Below, piece by piece: positions 50,401 through 59,857 of a stretch of 64,000 bases of DNA. Where the stretch lies: assembly GCF_026625865.1 (NCBI RefSeq), contig NZ_CP113067.1:2108001-2172000 (forward strand), in the 5' to 3' direction. The stretch's first letter is position 1, and each line of letters opens with the position of its first letter. The DNA comes from Microbacterium sp. SL75 (GTDB taxonomy: Bacteria > Actinomycetota > Actinomycetes > Actinomycetales > Microbacteriaceae). The notes beneath the pieces are model-generated. The model saw nothing but the letters and a program-made list of their open reading frames with translations, was not told where the DNA came from and did not search any database. The translations under genes were made by a program, and so were the position numbers.

Positions 50401-50639
50401 GCGACTGCGGCTGCGACGAGGCGCGACGCGACCTCGAGGAATACCTCCGCAACGAGGTCTGCAAGACCCAGCACACCGATATCCGCGAGCACCTCGAGAA
50501 CTGTCCCGGATGCCAGGACGAGGCCCTCGTGGCGCGCACGCTGACCGAGGTGGTCGCCCGTGCGTGCAAAGAGACGGCTCCCGACGAACTCCGCGATCAG
50601 GTGCTCTCGCGCCTTCGCGCCATTCAGGCGACGCACTGA
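50397..50639 (+). CDS. rsrA: Zinc anti-sigma factor (RsrA/RshA type)
   Basis: Redox-sensitive ZAS-family anti-sigma factor of 80 residues. The zinc motif H-x3-C-x2-C appears as HLENCPGC (His32, Cys36, Cys39), and N-terminal Cys4 and Cys6 precede it. On disulfide stress the protein loses zinc and releases the sigma factor. The ATG overlaps the sigma factor stop, so both are made together. It reads as the usual mycothiol-system anti-sigma factor. Confidence 0.95.
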   Translation: MSDCGCDEARRDLEEYLRNEVCKTQHTDIREHLENCPGCQDEALVARTLTEVVARACKETAPDELRDQVLSRLRAIQATH

Positions 50640-50679
50640 CGGCACCCGCGCCGGCCCGGCGGGTGTCGGAGGTGATCCC

Positions 50680-50685
50680 TAGGCT
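50680..50685 (+). promoter_or_regulatory. -10 hexamer of a leaderless promoter
   Basis: TAGGCT is 6 nt before the ATG at 50692. Confidence 0.5.
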
Positions 50686-50691
50686 GGGGTC

Positions 50692-51993
50692 ATGGCATCC
50701 ACCGACACCTTGACGCTGCCCCTCGACCAGACCTCCGCCGCCGACCTCGCCGCCTCCGGCTTGGAGTACGCGCGTGTGGATGCCGAGGGAGAGGGGTTCC
50801 GTCCCTTCCAGCGCGCGGTGGCCCGGGGCTTCCTGGGCGGGGAGTCGACAGACGACGAGGCCGAGAACGCGCGCACGACCCTGCGGACCCGCCGTCTCAC
50901 GGCGGTCTACGACCGCCGGGGCGTCGAGCCCGAGGTGCCCGTCGGCACGATCGACTCGTGGGCGTCGGAGCTCACGACGTCGCCCGGGCGCACGACGCCG
51001 CTGTGGTCGATCAGCGCCGTCACGGTCGCGGCGACGCATCGCCGGCGGGGTATCGCCCGCGCGATGATCGGCGGCGAGCTGCGCACGGCAGCGGCGGCGG
51101 GCTTCGCCATCGCTGGTCTCACCGTCACCGAGGCCACGATCTACGGGCGCTGGGGGTTCTCTCCCGCCGCGTGGGCCTCGGATGTCGAGGTCGACACGGG
51201 TCGTGCCCGCTGGATCGGCCCGTCGTCCCCCGGGCGTCTCGACTTCGTCCCGCGTGAGGCGGTGGCGGATCGTCTGAGCGCTGTGCACGAGCGCGTGCGC
51301 CTCCAGCGTCCCGGGTCCGTCCCCGGGTGGGATGGCCGGTGGCGTGGCGTGGCCGGTCTCGCGCCGGGCGACAAGTCCGGCGAGAAGGTGCGCGCCGTCT
51401 CGTACCGCACCGCCGACGGTGACGAGACGGGGATCCTCGTCTACGTGATCGACGAGCGCGACGACTTCTCCGCACACGATCTCGAGGTGCGCGCGATCTT
51501 CGCCGTCGACGGCGAGGCCTCGGCCGCCCTGTGGCGGTTCGCGCTCGAGCACGACCTCGTCGGTCGGGTGAAGGCGTGGCTGCAGCCGGCCGTGCCTCCC
51601 GTGCAGTGGATGGTCGCCGACCGCCGCGCGGTGACGGCGACGCTCACCGACCATCACTGGTTGCGCATCCTCGACGTCCCCGGGGCGCTGGCCTCGCGCC
51701 GGTACGCGGCCGGTCTCGACGTGGTCCTGCGCGTCGCCGACCCGCTCGGCTTCGCCGAGGGCACGTGGAACCTGCGCATCACGGCGGACGGCGAGGCGGA
51801 GGTCGTGCCCGCGAGCGACCGGCCGGTCGACGTCGAGCTCACCGTCGGTGCCCTCAGCTCGCTCCTTCTCGGCGGGGTCCGTTCGGCCGAGCTCGCGCTC
51901 GCGGGTCTCGTGCACGGCGACGCCGACGTCCTGGCATCCCTCGACCGCGTCTTCGCCCCCGAGGTCACCCCGCTGCTCGACATCTGGTACTGA
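50692..51993 (+). CDS. Eis-like GNAT acetyltransferase
   Basis: N-acetyltransferase of 433 residues with the tripartite Eis architecture: an N-terminal GNAT domain with the acetyl-CoA loop in RRRGIARAMIGGELRT, a second GNAT-like domain (about 190-310) and a C-terminal sterol-carrier-like domain (ITADGEAEVVPASDRP, ELTVGALSSLLLGG). Eis enzymes acetylate amines including aminoglycosides; the substrate here is unknown. C-terminal Trp-Tyr (DIWY) is compatible with Eis, where the C-terminal carboxylate takes part in catalysis. The -10 hexamer 6 nt upstream suggests leaderless mRNA. Confidence 0.85.
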   Translation: MASTDTLTLPLDQTSAADLAASGLEYARVDAEGEGFRPFQRAVARGFLGGESTDDEAENARTTLRTRRLTAVYDRRGVEPEVPVGTIDSWASELTTSPGRTTPLWSISAVTVAATHRRRGIARAMIGGELRTAAAAGFAIAGLTVTEATIYGRWGFSPAAWASDVEVDTGRARWIGPSSPGRLDFVPREAVADRLSAVHERVRLQRPGSVPGWDGRWRGVAGLAPGDKSGEKVRAVSYRTADGDETGILVYVIDERDDFSAHDLEVRAIFAVDGEASAALWRFALEHDLVGRVKAWLQPAVPPVQWMVADRRAVTATLTDHHWLRILDVPGALASRRYAAGLDVVLRVADPLGFAEGTWNLRITADGEAEVVPASDRPVDVELTVGALSSLLLGGVRSAELALAGLVHGDADVLASLDRVFAPEVTPLLDIWY

Positions 51994-52029
51994 CGGCTTC
52001 TCATAGGAATTGGCAATACGATTTCGCCG

Positions 52030-54540
52030 ATGTCCGAATCCGTCGCTCCTCCGGTCGCCGAACGCTCACCGTCGCGCCTGACGGCTCTCGCTGTCGCGCT
52101 TCGCCGCTACGTGTCGCACAACCCCGTGGCGATCGTCGTGTCCGTGGTGGTCGTCGCGGCGGCGGCGACGACGGGATCGCTCTGGGGCGAGGACGCCCTC
52201 GTCTGGGGAGCGGGGCCGCTGGCCACCTTCGGAAGCGGCCGGTGGTGGACGCTCGTGACCGCACTGGTGGTCCCGGACTCCACGATCGACGCCCTCTCGT
52301 CGGTGCTGCTCGCCCTGACCGCTCTGGCCTACGTCGAGCGTCTGGTCGGATCACGGCGTACGAGCGTCTTCCTGGTGGCCATCGGGTTGAGCGGCCTGGT
52401 CGTGGGCATCGGTCTGCACGCGGCGGCCTGGACCATCACCGACCTGCGCCCGGTCGTCGCCGCCGAAGTGCCCGTGCTCGACCCGACCACCGCGATCGCC
52501 GGAGCCGTCATGGCGGGGTCGGCCTTCGCGCCGACGCTGTGGCGTCGTCGTCTGCGTCTGGTGGGCTTCGCCCTCCTGGCCCTGTTCGCGCTCTACGCGG
52601 GTGACGCCGATTCCTGGTACCGGCTCTCGGCCGCGGTCATCGGACTGATCGTCGGTGCGCTCCTCGCGCGCGGCCGGGAGCGGCGTTCGTGGCACCGCAG
52701 CTCGACGCGCGAGACGCGCACCCTTCTGGCTCTGCTGGTGGCGGTCGTGGGCAGCGGACCGATCGTCGCCCTCGTCAGCGGCGGAGGCCGCGGTCCTCTC
52801 TCGCTCGTGGTCGACGCGTACACGCAGTACGACGACGAGCTGCTGTCCCAGTGCGGCAAGGTCGCCTCATCGGTGTGCGACGAGCAGATCGCGCTCCTGA
52901 TGACCCGGGGAGCGGGCCCTGCCCTTCTCGCGATCGTGCCCCTGGTCCTGCTGCTGGTGGCCGCGTGGGGCCTCCGGCAGGGACGACGCTCGGCGTGGAT
53001 CGTCGCGGAGTTCGTCCTCGTGGCATCCGCGGTCCTCCCCGTCGTCTCTCTTCTCGACGGGCGCCTGCGGATCGACCCCTGGGTCGACGGCAGCGGGGCG
53101 GAGTACGTGCTGTGGGCGATCGCGACGATCATCATCCCTCTCGCGCTCGCCGCGGCGCTCGCCGTCGTGCGTGCCCGGTTCTCGGTGCGTGCGACCCGTC
53201 GCGCGGCGCGGGTCGTCGCAGCCGTGGTCTCGCTCGCCTTCCTCGCCTGCGCGACGACGCTGTTCGTCGTCGAGGCCATCGGTCATCGCGCTTTCGACCG
53301 CGACGTGTCGATCTTCGATCTGCTCGGTCTGACGCTGCGCCGTTTCCTCCCTCCCGCCTTCACCCACCCGGGCGGCTCGACGGCGTTCCCGCACAGCGGA
53401 CCGGCTCTGTTCGCCTACCAGTGGATCGGCGTGCTGTTCTGGGCGATCGTGGTCGCCGCGATCCTGTGGCTCTACCGCCGCTCGCGCCGCCCCGCGACCG
53501 TCGACGACGGTCACTACCGCGACCTGCTGCGACGGGGGAGCGACACCCTCGGCTTCCTGGGCACCTGGGCCGGCAACCTCCACTGGTACTCCGATGACCG
53601 CGAGTGCGCGGTCGCGTACCGGCTGAGCGGGGACGTGGCCCTGGCCGTCGGCGATCCCCTCGTCCCCGAGGGCCGGCGTGCCGAGGCGTTGCAGGGGTTC
53701 ACGGACTACTGCGTCGAGCACGGCTGGACGCCGGCGTTCTACAGCGTCCACGGGGACACCCTCGAGGCCCTGGTCGCCCTCGGCTGGAGGCACGTTCCGG
53801 TCGGGGTCGAGACGGTGATGGACCTGCCCGGCCTCACTTTCGCCGGCAAGTCCTGGCAGAAGGTGCGCCAGCCTCTCACCCGCGCCGAACGCGAGGGGTA
53901 CACCGCCGTCTGGTCGCGGTGGCACGAGCTGAGTGTCGGTCAGGCCTCGCAGGTCGTCGCGATCGACGAGGAGTGGGTCGCCGACCGAGCCCTCCCCGAG
54001 ATGGGATTCACCCTGGGCTCTCTCGACGAGCTGCGCGACCGCGATGTCCGTCTGCTGCTCGCGGTAGGCCCGGACGAGCGGATCGAGGCGGTCACGAGCT
54101 GGATGCCCTCCTGGACGGCGGGCGAGATCACGGGGTGGACGCTCGACTTCATGCGACGGCGTACCGATGGGCCGAACGGCATGATGGAGTTCCTCATCGC
54201 CAAGGCCGCGCTGGCGCTGCAGGAAGAGGGCGCGACGGTCCTCAGCCTGTCGGGAGCCCCTCTCGCCGACGACCCCGACGAAGCCGTCGACGGTGACCCG
54301 GCCCCCCTGCGTGCGCTGCTTCGCTGGCTCGCCGAGGTGCTCGAACCCGCCTATGGGTTCGCCTCGCTGTTCCGCTTCAAGGGGAAGTTCCGGCCGCGTT
54401 ACCGGCCCCTGGCGCTGGCGTACCGCGATCCCCTCGAGCTCCCCGCGATCGGCGCCGCGGTGGGGCGTGCGTACCTGCCCGATGCCTCACGCCGAGAGAT
54501 GGTGGCACTCGCTCGAACCGCCTGGGAGGGCCGTCGGTGA
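52030..54540 (+). CDS. Aminoacyl-phosphatidylglycerol synthase-like protein (MprF/DUF2156) with rhomboid-like N-terminal membrane region
   Basis: Protein of 836 residues. About ten TM helices occupy residues 28-490. The first six resemble a rhomboid fold (SGRWWTLVTALVVP, then TAIAGAVMAGSAF where rhomboids carry the GxSG nucleophile), but the Ser is missing. From about 490 to the end lies the MprF C-terminal synthase domain (DUF2156): LGFLGTWAGNLHWYSDDREC, VALAVGDPLVP, GEITGWTLDFMRRRTDGPNG and SLFRFKGKFRPRYRPL. This domain transfers an amino acid from aminoacyl-tRNA to phosphatidylglycerol or diacylglycerol. It overlaps the esterase gene by GTGA; a similar synthase/esterase pair is known in Corynebacterium glutamicum. 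Amino acid and lipid specificity cannot be told. Confidence 0.85.
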   Translation: MSESVAPPVAERSPSRLTALAVALRRYVSHNPVAIVVSVVVVAAAATTGSLWGEDALVWGAGPLATFGSGRWWTLVTALVVPDSTIDALSSVLLALTALAYVERLVGSRRTSVFLVAIGLSGLVVGIGLHAAAWTITDLRPVVAAEVPVLDPTTAIAGAVMAGSAFAPTLWRRRLRLVGFALLALFALYAGDADSWYRLSAAVIGLIVGALLARGRERRSWHRSSTRETRTLLALLVAVVGSGPIVALVSGGGRGPLSLVVDAYTQYDDELLSQCGKVASSVCDEQIALLMTRGAGPALLAIVPLVLLLVAAWGLRQGRRSAWIVAEFVLVASAVLPVVSLLDGRLRIDPWVDGSGAEYVLWAIATIIIPLALAAALAVVRARFSVRATRRAARVVAAVVSLAFLACATTLFVVEAIGHRAFDRDVSIFDLLGLTLRRFLPPAFTHPGGSTAFPHSGPALFAYQWIGVLFWAIVVAAILWLYRRSRRPATVDDGHYRDLLRRGSDTLGFLGTWAGNLHWYSDDRECAVAYRLSGDVALAVGDPLVPEGRRAEALQGFTDYCVEHGWTPAFYSVHGDTLEALVALGWRHVPVGVETVMDLPGLTFAGKSWQKVRQPLTRAEREGYTAVWSRWHELSVGQASQVVAIDEEWVADRALPEMGFTLGSLDELRDRDVRLLLAVGPDERIEAVTSWMPSWTAGEITGWTLDFMRRRTDGPNGMMEFLIAKAALALQEEGATVLSLSGAPLADDPDEAVDGDPAPLRALLRWLAEVLEPAYGFASLFRFKGKFRPRYRPLALAYRDPLELPAIGAAVGRAYLPDASRREMVALARTAWEGRR

Positions 54541-55838
54541 ACAAGTTCATTCTTTCGTTCGAGCTGATCGACAGCCCCCTGTTGCTCATCAGCGCCATCG
54601 TCGCCGTCCTGGGCCTGGTGGCCGTGGTCGTCTGGCGTCCTCGTCGAGTCATCGGCACCCTCGTGATCGGTGCCGCCGTCGGGGTGGTCATGTTCGTCAC
54701 GGCGAAGATCCTCGAGGCGATGGACACCTTCCAGGGGCCGCTTCCGGGGGCTGCGATCTGGTGGGCGTCGGGAGCGGTGGCCGCAGTCGCCGTCGGCGTC
54801 GTCGGGATCTTCCGTGCTCCGTGGCCGCGTCGTGTCTTCGGCGTCGTCACCGTCATCGCCTCGCTCCTCGCCGGCATCCTGGGGGTGAACACCTCCTACG
54901 GCGTCACGCACAATCTCGCCGCGATCCTCGGGGTGCAGGCCCTCGACCCCGCTTCGCTTCCTCCGCAGGACGCGGTGGTGGGGGATCCCGCCACGCTGTA
55001 CCAGACGTGGGAGCCTCCGGCGGATATGCCCGCCAAGGGGTCGGTCAGTGCTCTCACGGGGAGCACGAAGATCCCCACCGGACAGTACGCCGCGCGCGAT
55101 GCCTCGCTCTATCTTCCGCCGGCGGCGCAGGTCGCCAACCCCCCGGCTCTCCCGCTGCTGGTGTTCATGATGGGCCAGCCCGGGTCGCCCGACCCGACGG
55201 CATTGGCCAAGGCGCTCGACGCCTTCGCCGCGAAGAACAAGGGTCTCGCGCCGATTGCGATCGTCGTCGATCAGCTGACTGCTCCGGACCGCGACCCCAC
55301 GTGCGTCGACTCCAGCAAGTACGGCGCCGTCGCGACGTACATCAACCAGCTCGTGCCGCAGTGGGCCCAGAACAACCTCAACATCATCAAGGACCACCGA
55401 TACTGGGTCATCGGCGGGTTCTCGAACGGCGGTTCGTGCGCGGCGTACTACGGGGCGAAGTACCCCGACACCTGGGGGCAGATGCTCGACGTGATGGGCA
55501 ACGAGTTCCCCGGGTCCGAGCACGTCGACCAGACCGTGAAAGACGTCTACAACGGGAACGCGGGTGCCTTCCAGGCCAACAAGCCCGCGGTGATCATGGC
55601 GGCGGCGGCGCCCGGCTCGTACGCCGGCCATACCGCCATCTTCACGTGGGGGAGCGAAGACAAGACCTACGGGCCGGGACAGCTCGCGAACTCGAAGGCG
55701 GCGGCGGCGGCGGGATTCACCGTCCTGACGCACATCGTCGAGGGGGCCGGACACACCGGTGAAGCGCTGGACGGCAGCCTGGCGTGGGCCATTCCCGCCC
55801 TCGCCCCGACGCTGGGGCTGGCTGCGCCGGCATCCTGA
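54537..55838 (+). CDS. Membrane-anchored esterase, alpha/beta-hydrolase (putative aminoacyl-lipid hydrolase)
   Basis: Protein of 433 residues. Four TM helices near the N terminus (about 10-115) precede an extracytoplasmic alpha/beta-hydrolase domain of the esterase D type. The nucleophile is Ser in YWVIGGFSNGGSCAAYYG, the acid is probably the Asp of FTWGSEDKTYG, and the His lies in IVEGAGHTGEAL. It overlaps the MprF-like gene (GTGA), so the two products are made together; by analogy with C. glutamicum it may remove the amino acid from the aminoacyl lipid. This role is inferred. Confidence 0.85.
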   Translation: MNKFILSFELIDSPLLLISAIVAVLGLVAVVVWRPRRVIGTLVIGAAVGVVMFVTAKILEAMDTFQGPLPGAAIWWASGAVAAVAVGVVGIFRAPWPRRVFGVVTVIASLLAGILGVNTSYGVTHNLAAILGVQALDPASLPPQDAVVGDPATLYQTWEPPADMPAKGSVSALTGSTKIPTGQYAARDASLYLPPAAQVANPPALPLLVFMMGQPGSPDPTALAKALDAFAAKNKGLAPIAIVVDQLTAPDRDPTCVDSSKYGAVATYINQLVPQWAQNNLNIIKDHRYWVIGGFSNGGSCAAYYGAKYPDTWGQMLDVMGNEFPGSEHVDQTVKDVYNGNAGAFQANKPAVIMAAAAPGSYAGHTAIFTWGSEDKTYGPGQLANSKAAAAAGFTVLTHIVEGAGHTGEALDGSLAWAIPALAPTLGLAAPAS

Positions 55839-55934
55839 GCCCGCGGGCGGGGTCCAGGCCCCGCACTGCGCGACCTCGAGATCCGCGCGCGGCTGATCGC
55901 ATCGCGTGTCCGTGCCCTCTGGAACGGTCTTCGG

Positions 55935-56011
55935 CTCACCCCCGACCGGCGGTACGCCCGGGCCGGGGGTGAGACACGAGAGGCCCGACCGACACGGATG
56001 TCGATCGGGCC
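55935..56011. terminator. Two consecutive hairpins between convergent esterase and kgd genes
   Basis: The first stem is CTCACCCCCG/CGGGGGTGAG (55935-55944 and 55964-55973) with an inner GGCG/CGCC. The second (55982-56011) pairs GGCCCGA with TCGGGCC and CGACA with TGTCG. They sit in the 189-bp convergent gap; the second is 16 bp from the kgd stop. Confidence 0.75.
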
Positions 56012-56027
56012 CCGCAGCGTTTCGATG

Positions 56028-59000
56028 TCAGCGCGCGAGCGCTTCTTTCATGATCGCGGCGTGCTCGCTCGCGTGCACCTTCGGCGAACCGGTCGCGGTC
56101 GACGCCGCAGCCGCGCGCGAGATGCGACGGATCGAGCGGCCACCGAGCTGGTCTGCGACCTCGAGCGCGATGAACGGCCACGCACCCTGGTTCTCGGGCT
56201 CGTCCTGAACCCACACCAGCTCGGCGTTCGGATACTGCGCCAGCACGCTGGTCAGTTCCTCGATCGGTGCGGGGTAGTACTGCTCGAGACGCACGAGGGC
56301 GATCTCGGGGTTGGGGTTCTTGTCGAGCTCGGCGCGCAGGTCCCAGTGGATCTTTCCGGCGTGCAGCAGGACGCGCGTGACGGCGCTCTTGTCGACACCG
56401 CGGTTGTCGTCGAGCACCGGCTCGAAGCGACCCTCGAGGAAGTCCTCGACGGGGCTCGTCGCGCCGCGCAGACGCAGCATCGCCTTCGGGGTGAAGACCA
56501 CGAGGGGGCGACGGGGGCGCTGGTAGGCCTGACGGCGCAACAGGTGGAAGTACGACGCGGGCGTCGAGGGGCGGGCGACGATCATGTTGTCCTGCGCGCA
56601 CATCTGCAGGTAGCGCTCGATGCGGGCCGAGGAGTGGTCGGGTCCCTGACCCTCGTAGCCGTGGGGCAGCAGCAGCACGACGCTCGACTGCTGCGCCCAC
56701 TTCTGGTCGGCCGACGAGATGAACTCATCGATGACCGACTGGGCGCCGTTGGCGAAGTCGCCGAACTGCGCCTCCCACAGCACGAGTGCATCGGAGCGCT
56801 CGACCGAGTAGCCGTACTCGAACGCCATGGCGGCGTACTCGCTCAGCAGGGAGTCGTAGACCCAGAAGCGCCCCTGGTTCTCGCTGAGGTTCGCAAGCGG
56901 CAGCCATTCCTGACCGTTGTCGCGGTCGTGCAGCACCGAGTGACGCTGCACGAAGGTGCCGCGGCGCGAGTCCTGACCGGCGAGACGCACCGGGGTGCCT
57001 TCCATCAGCACCGAGCCGAAGGCGAGCAGCTCACCGAAGGCCCAGTCGATGTTGCCGTTGCGGCTCATGTCGTGGCGCTTCTCGAGCAGCTGCTGGAGCT
57101 TGGTGTGCACCGTGAAGCCGTCGGGCTTGTTCACGAACGCGTCGCCGATGTGCTGGACGACTTCACGCGAGACGCCGGTGGTCTCGGGCGCGCCGACGGC
57201 CGGTTCTTCCGCCGCGTCCATGGTGACGACGGGGTTCGTGCCGGTCTCGGCCTCGTGCGTATCGGCGAAGGCGACCTCGAGGCGGTTCTGGAAGTCCTGC
57301 TTCGCCTGCTCGTACTCGTCTTCGGTGATGTCACCGCGACCGACGAGCGACTCCGTGTAGAGACGGCGGACCGAGCGCTTGGCCTCGATGAGGTTCGTCA
57401 TCAGGGGCTGGGTCATCGAGGGGTCGTCGCCCTCGTTGTGACCGCGGCGGCGGTAGCAGACGAGATCGATCACGATGTCGCGGTGGAACTCCTCGCGGTA
57501 CATGAATGCGAGCTCCGCGGCGCGGACGACGGCCTCGGGGTCGTCGCCGTTCACGTGCAGGATCGGCGCCTGGATGGCCTTCGCGACATCGGTGGCGTAC
57601 ACCGAGGTGCGGGCGTCGGTGGGCGTGGTGGTGAAGCCCACCTGGTTGTTGACCACGACGTGGATCGTGCCGCCCGTTCGGTAGCCGCGCAGCTGCGACA
57701 TCTGCAGGGTCTCGACCACGACGCCCTGACCCGCGAACGCGGCGTCGCCGTGCACGAGGATGGGCAGCCACGAGAACGTGCCGATGGGCTTGCGATCCTG
57801 CTTGGCGCGGACGATGCCCTCGAGCACGCCGTCGACGGTCTCGAGGTGCGAGGGGTTGGCCGCCAGGTACACGGGGAGCTCGTCGCCGGCGTCGCCGACG
57901 AAGGTGCCCTCGGTGCCGAGGTGGTACTTCACGTCTCCGGAGCCGCGCTTACTGCCGATCGCGACGGCGCCCTCGAACTCGCGGAACACGTGGCCGTAGG
58001 TCTTGCCGGCGATGTTGGTGAGAACGTTCAGGCGACCGCGGTGGGCCATGCCGATCGCGGCGCCGTCGAGGCCGGCCGAGGCCGCACCCTGCAGGATCTG
58101 GTCGAGCAGGGGGATGAGAGACTCGCCGCCCTCGAGGCTGAAGCGCTTCTGGCCGACGTACTTGGTCTGCAGGAACGTCTCGAACGCTTCGGCCTGGTTC
58201 AGCTTCGACAGGATGCGCAGCTGCTCGTCGTGGCCGGGCTTGGTGTACTTGACCTCGACGTTGCGCTGGAACCACTGGCGCTGGGCCGGGTCCTGGATGT
58301 GCATGTACTCGACGCCCATGGTGCGGCAGTAGGAGTCGCGAAGGACGCCCAGGATGTCGCGGAGCTTGGCGACGCGCTTGTTGCCGAGGCCGCCGGTGAC
58401 GAACTCGCGGTCGAGGTCCCAGAACGTGAGGCCGTGCGATTCGATCTCGAGGTCGGGGTGCGTGCGCTGCACGTACTCGAGCGGGTCGATGTCGGCCATG
58501 AGGTGGCCGCGCACGCGGAAGGAGTTGATGAGCTCCTGCACGCGGGCGCTCTTGTCGATGCGCTCCGAGATGTCGACGCTGATGTCGGCCGCCCAGTGGA
58601 TGGGGGCGTAGGGAATGCGCAGGGCGGCGAAGATGTCGTCGTAGAAGCCGCGCTGCCCGATGAGCAGCTCGTGCACCTTCTTCAGGAACTCGCCCGAGCC
58701 GGCACCCTGGATGACGCGGTGGTCGTAGGTGCTCGTGAGCGTGATCGTCTTGCCGATCGCCAGCTCGTTCAGCGTCTTCTCGCTCGCACCCATGAACTCG
58801 GCGGGGTAGTCGAGTGCGCCGGCGCCGATGATGGCGCCCTGTCCTCGCATGAGGCGCGGGACCGAGTGGACCGTGCCGATGCCGCCGGGGTTGGTGAGGG
58901 AGACCGTGGTGCCCTGGAAGTCGGCCGGCGTCAGCTTGTTGTTGCGCGCGCGGCGGACGAGGTCTTCGTACGAGGCGAGGAACTCGCCGAACGTCATCGT

Positions 59001-59720
59001 GTCGGCGCGCTTGATGCTCGGCACGAGCAGCGCGCGCGAGCCGTCGGGCTTGGGCATGTCGATCGCGATGCCCAGGTTGACGTGCGCGGGAGCGACCACC
59101 GAGGGCTTGCCGTCGATCTCGGCGTAGTAGACGTTCTGGCTCGGGAACTCCTTGAGCGCCTGGATCAGCGCCCACCCGATGAGGTGGGTGAAGCTCACCT
59201 TGCCGCCGCGCGTGCGCGACATGTGGTTGTTGATGACGATGCGATTGTCGATCATCAGCTTCGCCGGGATCGTGCGCACGCTCGTCGCGGTGGGCACCGT
59301 GAGCGAGTCATCCATGTTGGATGCCAGGGCCTTCGGCATCCCCTTGAGGACCGTCACACGGTCTTCTTCGGTGCTCTCGGCGGCCGCGGAGGGAACCGCG
59401 CTCGGAGCCTGAGCGGGAATTGGCTGCGGCTTGGCCGGCTTGGCCGTGGTGCGGGCGACGGGTGCCTGTCCGACCACGGGGATGGGGGCCGTCACCGGCT
59501 TGGGCTCGGACGCCGTCGACGCCTGCGGCGCGGAGGGCGGGGGAGCGGCGGCGGAAGACCCGTCGACGACCGGGTGGTACGCCTCCAGGATCGGCCACCA
59601 GGCCTTGTCTACGGAGTGCTTGTCGACTTTGAACTGTTCGTAGAGTTCGTCTACGAGCCACTCGTTCGCGCCGAACTCGCCCTCGCTCGAAGTACCGACG
59701 CCCGTCACCTGGCTCGACAC
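56028..59720 (-). CDS. kgd: Multifunctional 2-oxoglutarate metabolism enzyme (2-oxoglutarate dehydrogenase/decarboxylase E1-E2 fusion)
   Basis: Protein of 1230 residues, as in mycobacterial Kgd. Residues 1-110 are an N-terminal tail with a Pro/Ala-rich linker; about 115-340 is an E2-type acyltransferase domain with the catalytic motif STYDHRVIQGAGSGEFL; the remainder is the thiamine-diphosphate E1 portion (AIGMAHRGRLNVLTNIAGK, HVNGDDPEAVVRAAELAF, CYRRRGHNEGDDPSMTQPLM) with the C-terminal transketolase region. It catalyses 2-oxoglutarate oxidation in the TCA cycle. The start is GTG at 59720; TAGGCT at 59796-59791 on this strand gives a leader of about 65 nt. Two hairpins follow. Confidence 0.95.
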   Translation of the reverse strand: MSSQVTGVGTSSEGEFGANEWLVDELYEQFKVDKHSVDKAWWPILEAYHPVVDGSSAAAPPPSAPQASTASEPKPVTAPIPVVGQAPVARTTAKPAKPQPIPAQAPSAVPSAAAESTEEDRVTVLKGMPKALASNMDDSLTVPTATSVRTIPAKLMIDNRIVINNHMSRTRGGKVSFTHLIGWALIQALKEFPSQNVYYAEIDGKPSVVAPAHVNLGIAIDMPKPDGSRALLVPSIKRADTMTFGEFLASYEDLVRRARNNKLTPADFQGTTVSLTNPGGIGTVHSVPRLMRGQGAIIGAGALDYPAEFMGASEKTLNELAIGKTITLTSTYDHRVIQGAGSGEFLKKVHELLIGQRGFYDDIFAALRIPYAPIHWAADISVDISERIDKSARVQELINSFRVRGHLMADIDPLEYVQRTHPDLEIESHGLTFWDLDREFVTGGLGNKRVAKLRDILGVLRDSYCRTMGVEYMHIQDPAQRQWFQRNVEVKYTKPGHDEQLRILSKLNQAEAFETFLQTKYVGQKRFSLEGGESLIPLLDQILQGAASAGLDGAAIGMAHRGRLNVLTNIAGKTYGHVFREFEGAVAIGSKRGSGDVKYHLGTEGTFVGDAGDELPVYLAANPSHLETVDGVLEGIVRAKQDRKPIGTFSWLPILVHGDAAFAGQGVVVETLQMSQLRGYRTGGTIHVVVNNQVGFTTTPTDARTSVYATDVAKAIQAPILHVNGDDPEAVVRAAELAFMYREEFHRDIVIDLVCYRRRGHNEGDDPSMTQPLMTNLIEAKRSVRRLYTESLVGRGDITEDEYEQAKQDFQNRLEVAFADTHEAETGTNPVVTMDAAEEPAVGAPETTGVSREVVQHIGDAFVNKPDGFTVHTKLQQLLEKRHDMSRNGNIDWAFGELLAFGSVLMEGTPVRLAGQDSRRGTFVQRHSVLHDRDNGQEWLPLANLSENQGRFWVYDSLLSEYAAMAFEYGYSVERSDALVLWEAQFGDFANGAQSVIDEFISSADQKWAQQSSVVLLLPHGYEGQGPDHSSARIERYLQMCAQDNMIVARPSTPASYFHLLRRQAYQRPRRPLVVFTPKAMLRLRGATSPVEDFLEGRFEPVLDDNRGVDKSAVTRVLLHAGKIHWDLRAELDKNPNPEIALVRLEQYYPAPIEELTSVLAQYPNAELVWVQDEPENQGAWPFIALEVADQLGGRSIRRISRAAAASTATGSPKVHASEHAAIMKEALAR

Positions 59721-59790
59721 AGTCGATCGCCTGCTTTCCTCGATGAAGATTCCTGTGGATACGCGAACGTCGCCGTGCCGCGTAGGTGCC

Positions 59791-59796
59791 AGCCTA
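59791..59796 (-). promoter_or_regulatory. -10 hexamer of the kgd promoter
   Basis: TAGGCT on the minus strand; would start a transcript with a leader of roughly 65 nt, unlike the leaderless genes in this window. Confidence 0.4.
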
Positions 59797-59857
59797 GCCG
59801 AGGAATCTGGACGTCCTTCGGGTCTTTCCCTCGCCCTGATGTGGTGAGGTGGATGCC

